Assembly (NCBI GenBank): GCA_046349085.1
Contig: JAXMDA010000002.1
Span: 434,001 to 498,000 of the forward strand
Source: JAJXWB01 sp046349085
Lineage (GTDB): Bacteria; Pseudomonadota; Alphaproteobacteria; Rhizobiales; Beijerinckiaceae
Length of the DNA: 64,000 bases
Direction of reading: 5' to 3'
The translations under genes and the position numbers were made by a program. Below are positions 59,832-64,000 of this stretch, one piece after another (the stretch's first letter is position 1; every line of letters begins with the position of its first letter). The notes under the pieces were generated by a model, which worked only from the letters and a program-made list of their open reading frames with translations, did no database searches and had not been told where the DNA came from.

Positions 59832-60613
59832 GCGGCGAGCGGCGGCATCTTGGAGAAAATCCGCAGCGCATTGTCCGTTGTCGCGGCGGCCAGCTCCGCC
59901 GCGCCGATGCCGCGCGCTTCCGCCAGCACGGCTGCGGTTCTCGCCACATAGGCCGGCTCGTTGCGCTTGCCGCGAAACGGCGCGGGCGCGAGGAACGGCG
60001 CGTCGGTCTCGACCAGCAGCCGGTCGAGCGGCGCGGCGGCGGCGATGTCGCGCAGCGCCTGGGAGTTCTTGAAGGTGACGACGCCCGAAAAGGAAATGTA
60101 CAGCCCGAGCGCCAGCGCGCGCTCGGCCAGCTCCCGCGACGCCGTGAAGCAATGGAGCAGGGCCTTGAAAGCCCCCTTCCCCATTTCGTCTTCCAAAATG
60201 GCGGCCGTGTCGGCGTCGGCGTCGCGCGTGTGAATGACCAGCGGCAGGCCGCTCTCGCGCGCGGCCGCGATATGCGTCCGGAACACGCGCTGCGCCACGT
60301 CGCGCGGCGCGCGGTCGTAGTGATAGTCGAGCCCCGCCTCGCCGATCCCCACGCATTTCGGGTGCTGCGCCAGCGCCGCCAGCTCCGTCGCGCTCGCCTC
60401 GGGCGTGTCGTGGGCGTGATGGGGATGCGTGCCGACCGTGCAGAAAACGTTGTCGTAGGCTTCCGCAATTCCGGCATAGGTCGGGAAGCGCTCGACATGG
60501 GTCGAGATCGTGATCATCCGCCCGACGCCAGCTTCCTTCGCGCGAGACACGACGGCGTCGCGTTCCGGCGCGAAATCGGGAAAGTCGAGATGGCAGTGCG
60601 TGTCGATGAGCAT
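59828..60613 (-). CDS. tatD: TatD family metal-dependent DNase
   Basis: A 261-residue TIM-barrel hydrolase with DTHCHLDF (metal-binding), GTHPHHA, GIGEAGLDYHYD, IHTRDAD, HCFTAS and ETDAPFLAP. TatD proteins are 3'-5' DNases in DNA repair and turnover. Co-transcribed between metG (5-base gap) and the PhnP-like gene (ATGA overlap), the standard metG-tatD-MBL order. Confidence 0.95.
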   Translation of the reverse strand: MLIDTHCHLDFPDFAPERDAVVSRAKEAGVGRMITISTHVERFPTYAGIAEAYDNVFCTVGTHPHHAHDTPEASATELAALAQHPKCVGIGEAGLDYHYDRAPRDVAQRVFRTHIAAARESGLPLVIHTRDADADTAAILEDEMGKGAFKALLHCFTASRELAERALALGLYISFSGVVTFKNSQALRDIAAAAPLDRLLVETDAPFLAPAPFRGKRNEPAYVARTAAVLAEARGIGAAELAAATTDNALRIFSKMPPLAA

Positions 60614-60618
60614 GGGTT

Positions 60619-62175
60619 TCAGGACTTCTTCTCGTCCTGCTCCACATAGCGCGGGAAGATCGGCGCCGGCGCGGGCAGGGCGGTCCCCTCCCCCAGCCTG
60701 TGCGCCGCGTCCGCATGGGCGAAGTCGCGGGCGTCAGCGGGCTGCGCCAGAATGTCGAGCAGCTTGCCCATCGCGCCGGGCATCGCAGGCTGCGCCATGA
60801 TCGCCACCACCCGCAGCACTTCGGCCGTCACGCCCAAGACCGTCGCCATGCGCGAAAAATCGGTCTTGCGCTTGGTCCACGGCTCCTCGCTTGCGAAATA
60901 GCGGTTGGCGTCCGCCACCACCTTGAAGGTTTCCGCCAGCGTCGTGTGGATGGCGAAGCTCTGCATCGCGGCCCGACATTTCTCGGGCAAGGCGTAGGCG
61001 GCCTCGAGGATCGCGCGGTCGGCTTCGGTCAGTTCGCCCCAGGCGGGCGCCCTGCCCTCGCAATTCTTGGCGATCATCGACAGGGAGCGCTGCGCGAGAT
61101 TGCCGAGGTCGTTGGCGAGATCGGCGTTGGTGCGCGCCACGATCGCCTCGTGCGAATAGGAGCCGTCCTGCCCGAACGGCACTTCGCGCAGGAAGAAATA
61201 GCGCATCTGGTCGAGACCGTAGTCGCGCACGAGATCGGCCGGGCCGATGACGTTGCCGACCGACTTCGACATTTTCTCCCCGCGATTGAACAGGAAGCCG
61301 TGCACCACGACCTGCCTCGGCAGTTCGATGCCCGCCGACATCAGGAAGGCCGGCCAGTAGATGCTGTGAAACCGCGTAATGTCCTTGCCGATCACATGCG
61401 CATCGCACGGCCAGAACCCTGCGCGCGGCGCCTGCGGATCGGGAAAGCCCGTCGCGGTGATGTAATTCGTCAGCGCGTCGACCCAGACGTACATAACGTG
61501 CTTCGGGTCGCCCGGCACCGGCACGCCCCAGTTGAAATTGGTGCGCGAGATCGAGAGATCCTCGAGGCCGCGCTTCACGAAGGCGACGATCTCGTTGCGG
61601 TAGGTCTCCGGCGTGACGAAATCCGGGTTCGCCTCGTAATGGGCGAGCAGGCGGTCGGCATAGGCCGAGAGCCGGAAGAGGTAATTCTCCTCCTCCATCC
61701 ATTCGACCGGGCTGCCGGTCGGCGCGAATTTCCTGCCCTCGGCGTTCGTGGTCAGTTCGCCTTCGTCGAAATAGGCCTCGTCGCGGACGGAATACCAGCC
61801 CGCGTATTTCGACAGGTAAATGTCGCCGTTCGCCTGCATCCGCTTCCAGAGTTCCGTAACGGCGGCGGCGTGGCGGGGCTGGGTCGTGCGCACGAAATCG
61901 TCGGTCGGCGCATCGAGCAGCTCGCCCAGCGTCGCGAAATCGGCGGCGACCTTGTCGACGAACTCCTGCGGCGTCACGCCGTCGCGCGCCGACGTCTGCT
62001 GCACCTTCAGCCCGTATTCGTCCATGCCGGTGATGAACAGGACGTCGTGCCCGTCGAGCCGCTTGAACCGCGCGATCGCGTCGGTCGCGATGCGCTCGTA
62101 GGCGTGGCCGATATGCGGCGCGCCATTCGCATAGGGAATGGCGGTGGAGATCATGAACTTGGGCCGTGACGTCAT
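60619..62175 (-). CDS. metG: Methionyl-tRNA synthetase
   Basis: A 518-residue class I aminoacyl-tRNA synthetase. HIGH is at residues 21-24 (GAPHIGHAYE) and KMSKS is in GEKMSKSVGNVIG. There is no C-terminal EMAP/Arc1p tRNA-binding extension and no four-Cys zinc knuckle, consistent with the shorter alphaproteobacterial type. ATG 62175 has no clear overlap with the upstream gene. Confidence 0.97.
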   Translation of the reverse strand: MTSRPKFMISTAIPYANGAPHIGHAYERIATDAIARFKRLDGHDVLFITGMDEYGLKVQQTSARDGVTPQEFVDKVAADFATLGELLDAPTDDFVRTTQPRHAAAVTELWKRMQANGDIYLSKYAGWYSVRDEAYFDEGELTTNAEGRKFAPTGSPVEWMEEENYLFRLSAYADRLLAHYEANPDFVTPETYRNEIVAFVKRGLEDLSISRTNFNWGVPVPGDPKHVMYVWVDALTNYITATGFPDPQAPRAGFWPCDAHVIGKDITRFHSIYWPAFLMSAGIELPRQVVVHGFLFNRGEKMSKSVGNVIGPADLVRDYGLDQMRYFFLREVPFGQDGSYSHEAIVARTNADLANDLGNLAQRSLSMIAKNCEGRAPAWGELTEADRAILEAAYALPEKCRAAMQSFAIHTTLAETFKVVADANRYFASEEPWTKRKTDFSRMATVLGVTAEVLRVVAIMAQPAMPGAMGKLLDILAQPADARDFAHADAAHRLGEGTALPAPAPIFPRYVEQDEKKS

Positions 62176-62243
62176 GAACGCGGGTTTACAGGGGTTCGGT
62201 CCGCAAGGCGAGACGGTATCGAACCGGGCGTCGACGTCGCTGG

Positions 62244-62954
62244 CTATGCCGGGAGGACGACGACCTTCGTCTTCACCGGCGTACGCGAATAAAGGTCCAT
62301 CATGTCCTGCGTGAGAAGACCGGTGCAGCCGCTCGTGAGATTGGTCCCGATCGTCTCCGGATCGCTCGTCGAATAGATCGTGTAGAGCGTGTAACGGCCG
62401 TTCTGGTAGAGATAGAGCGTGCGCGCGCCGAGCGGGTTGTCCAGGCCCGGCGGCATGCCGCCGGCGTATTTGGCGGCCTCGGGCTGGCGCTTGATCATTT
62501 CCTTGGGCGGCGTCCAGATGGGCCATTCGGCCTTGCGGCCGACATAGGCGTCGCCGCTCCACAGGAACCCTTCGCGGCCGACATTCGCGCCATAGCGCAT
62601 GGCGTGTTCGTCGCCCTCGATGCGATAAACATAGTAATTGCCGGGATCGACGATGATCGTGCCGGGCGCTTCCTTGCTGGGGTAGTGAACCCTCTGGCGA
62701 TAGAACTTCGGGTCGATCTTGCCGATATCGACCGCCGGAATCGCGAATTTCTTGTCCGCGACGGACCCGTACATCTTCTCCGCCTCGGCGCGGCTCATGC
62801 CCTCGGTCGTCATGCAGCCGCCGAGTCCCAGCGCGCCCAGACCGGCGGCGGAGCCGAACAGAAACGACCGGCGGTCGAGACGTTCCGTCCGAAAAGCTTC
62901 GTCGCTTCTTTCGACAGCGGCGGCGGCCCGGATAGATATATTGGAGTTTCTCAT
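62244..62954 (-). CDS. L,D-transpeptidase-like lipoprotein with altered active-site motif
   Basis: A 236-residue YkuD-fold protein. The N-terminus has a Tat-type RRSFLFG (R28, R29) and lipobox GLGGC (C47), so it is probably exported folded and lipid-anchored. The YkuD core includes FLWSGDAYVGRKAEWPIWTPPKEMI and PGGMPPGLDNPLGARTLYLY-like segments. The nucleophile C210 is present (TSGCTG) but the usual HGT reads YST-like (Y194, S195) and the Arg after the Cys is lost. Transpeptidase activity is therefore uncertain. It separates metG from holB. Confidence 0.82.
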   Translation of the reverse strand: MRNSNISIRAAAAVERSDEAFRTERLDRRSFLFGSAAGLGALGLGGCMTTEGMSRAEAEKMYGSVADKKFAIPAVDIGKIDPKFYRQRVHYPSKEAPGTIIVDPGNYYVYRIEGDEHAMRYGANVGREGFLWSGDAYVGRKAEWPIWTPPKEMIKRQPEAAKYAGGMPPGLDNPLGARTLYLYQNGRYTLYTIYSTSDPETIGTNLTSGCTGLLTQDMMDLYSRTPVKTKVVVLPA

Positions 62955-63116
62955 CTCTTCTCGCCCAATACGCCGGCATAAACCCGCGGAACTGCTTTCA
63001 TTGCCGACATTGCCGTTACGTAACCCGATTGGCAAGTTAAAGCCCTGCCTGCGCGGCTTTTTCTGCGGCAATGTGGCTATCGGCCAACAGGTCGCCCCTG
63101 GTCCCGGACGGCGGCC

Positions 63117-64000
63117 CTACCGCGTCGCCGCGCCCAGTTCCTCGACGATGCCGAGGATCAGCGCCCTCTTGTCGAGATTGTAGACGTCCGTCTCGCGCAC
63201 GGACTTGCCGATCTTCTCCCAGGCCTCGGCCAGCGGCGCAAGGCTGCGCGGCCCCTGCCCGGCCGCGTCCTTCACGCGGGCGTCGAGCCAGAGGAGGACC
63301 GTCTCGATGAAGGCGTCGAACTCATTGGCCGCCGTCGGGCGGGAAATGGAATCGACGAGGTTCTGGACGCCGCCCCAGTCGATCTTCGGCAGATTGCGCA
63401 GCATCTCTTCCGCTATCCTGGCCGACGCCGCGCCCTGGCGCGCCAGAATGCGGACGGCCTCGCGCACCGACCCGTCGGCGCGATGCGCGGCCTTTTCGAT
63501 CTCGGCGTGCGTGTATTTCCGGAAGGCCTCGCCCTGCGCCTCGATCGCGTGAACGATGTCGGACGGCTTCAGCGGTTGCAGCATCAGCTTGCGGCAGCGC
63601 GAGCGGATTGTCGGCAGGAGGCGGCCCGGCTGGTGCGCCAGGATCAGGAACAGCGCCTTCGCCGGGGGCTCCTCCACCATCTTGAGCAGCGCGTTGGCGC
63701 TCGATTTGTTGAGTTCGTCCGCCGGGTCGACGATGCAGATGCGCCAGCCGCCGCCCGCCGCGTTGTGGTGGAACATGTGCAGCGCCCGCCGGGCGTCGTC
63801 GACCCGGATCTCGGTGAAGTGCTTCGGCGGCTTGGCCTGGAAGTTCCACTCGCGCCGCAGCAGGAAGATGTCCGGCGCGGACAGCGAATCGATGAGATGC
63901 GCGGCCTTGGCGTCGGGATCGACGTAGAGGTCGCCCGCCTTCTGCACCGCCGGCAGGCGCGGGTCGGGATGAGCGGTCAGGAACCGGGCGATGCGCCACG
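63117..64000 (-). CDS. holB: DNA polymerase III delta' subunit, 5' end outside window
   Basis: The clamp-loader delta' subunit; the frame is open at the last base. Visible motifs are WRIARFLTAHPDPRL, CIVDPADELNKSSANALLKMVEEPPAKALFLI (Walker B-like and sensor region) and HQPGRLLPTIRSRCRKLML (the SRC motif). The usual C-terminal helical collar domain is present to the end. The Walker A region is outside the window. It belongs to the tmk-holB-metG-tatD operon type. Confidence 0.93.
   Translation of the reverse strand, partial: WRIARFLTAHPDPRLPAVQKAGDLYVDPDAKAAHLIDSLSAPDIFLLRREWNFQAKPPKHFTEIRVDDARRALHMFHHNAAGGGWRICIVDPADELNKSSANALLKMVEEPPAKALFLILAHQPGRLLPTIRSRCRKLMLQPLKPSDIVHAIEAQGEAFRKYTHAEIEKAAHRADGSVREAVRILARQGAASARIAEEMLRNLPKIDWGGVQNLVDSISRPTAANEFDAFIETVLLWLDARVKDAAGQGPRSLAPLAEAWEKIGKSVRETDVYNLDKRALILGIVEELGAATR

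Noticed and set aside
1..64000. CRISPR arrays, prophage, toxin-antitoxin or restriction systems
   Set aside because: No regularly spaced repeats, cas genes, phage structural genes or recognisable defence genes were found. The RatA-like START protein is better explained as Coq10 type.

Overview
This is a GC-rich stretch of an alphaproteobacterial chromosome, most likely from the order Hyphomicrobiales (Rhizobiales). Evidence: an Irr-type iron regulator, paired NtrBC and NtrYX systems with dusB and ispDF, fused IspDF, HdaA next to ppk, Omp25/31-like porins starting AADLPSRK, a double cold-shock-domain protein, and two families of dispersed palindromic repeats common in this order. A Beijerinckiaceae/Methylocystaceae-type genome is a guess only. 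There is no prophage, insertion sequence, CRISPR array or rRNA; the window is mostly core genome with small accessory insertions.

Layout. 1-8.0 kb (+): end of a TPR protein, a CDP-alcohol phosphatidyltransferase, an AI-2E/PerM family protein, hdaA, ppk, ppx and a nitronate monooxygenase; polyphosphate is made and degraded by neighbouring genes. 8.0-15.3 kb: irr, then a minus-strand run (rnd, MFS, CoA-binding protein, SH3-type protein, crotonase, metallo-beta-lactamase/rhodanese fusion, 1-Cys peroxiredoxin). 15.4-19.2 kb: site-2 protease, lipoprotein, thioesterase, a fluoride riboswitch with crcB, and the rplM-rpsI operon with a clear promoter, leader hairpin and terminator. 19.5-28.1 kb: lone Flp pilin, argC, FAH-family enzyme, LysR regulator, several small secreted proteins, PHA synthase and the aminotransferase AlaC.

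28.2-37.4 kb: a FecR-domain protein paired with a TPR/beta-barrel protein, EamA transporter, GST, DUF4239-type membrane protein, recJ, tRNA-Glu(TTC), nhaA and rimO. 37.5-40.7 kb: three tandem outer-membrane beta-barrel genes, each closed by a similar GC hairpin terminator. 41-43.5 kb: START-domain CoQ10 protein, CinA-type amidohydrolase, ispDF. 43.6-56.1 kb: dusB-ntrB-ntrC, an inserted GT61 glycosyltransferase, ntrY-ntrX, a phasin, two half-size chromate transporter genes, then hfq-hflX. 56.2-64 kb: secreted protein, mazG, a double cold-shock protein, a 650-bp gene-free stretch with a repeat, then holB (partial), an L,D-transpeptidase-like lipoprotein, metG, tatD and a PhnP-like hydrolase.

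Points most worth checking: hflX has no ATG, GTG or TTG start for its conserved N-terminal domain; the fluoride riboswitch carries a 10-bp hairpin that would break its pseudoknot; rplM has a strong leader hairpin just after its promoter; PhaC carries a Lys/Ala-rich histone-like N-terminal tail; and the L,D-transpeptidase-like protein has lost conserved active-site residues. I did not find a clearly new multi-gene system.
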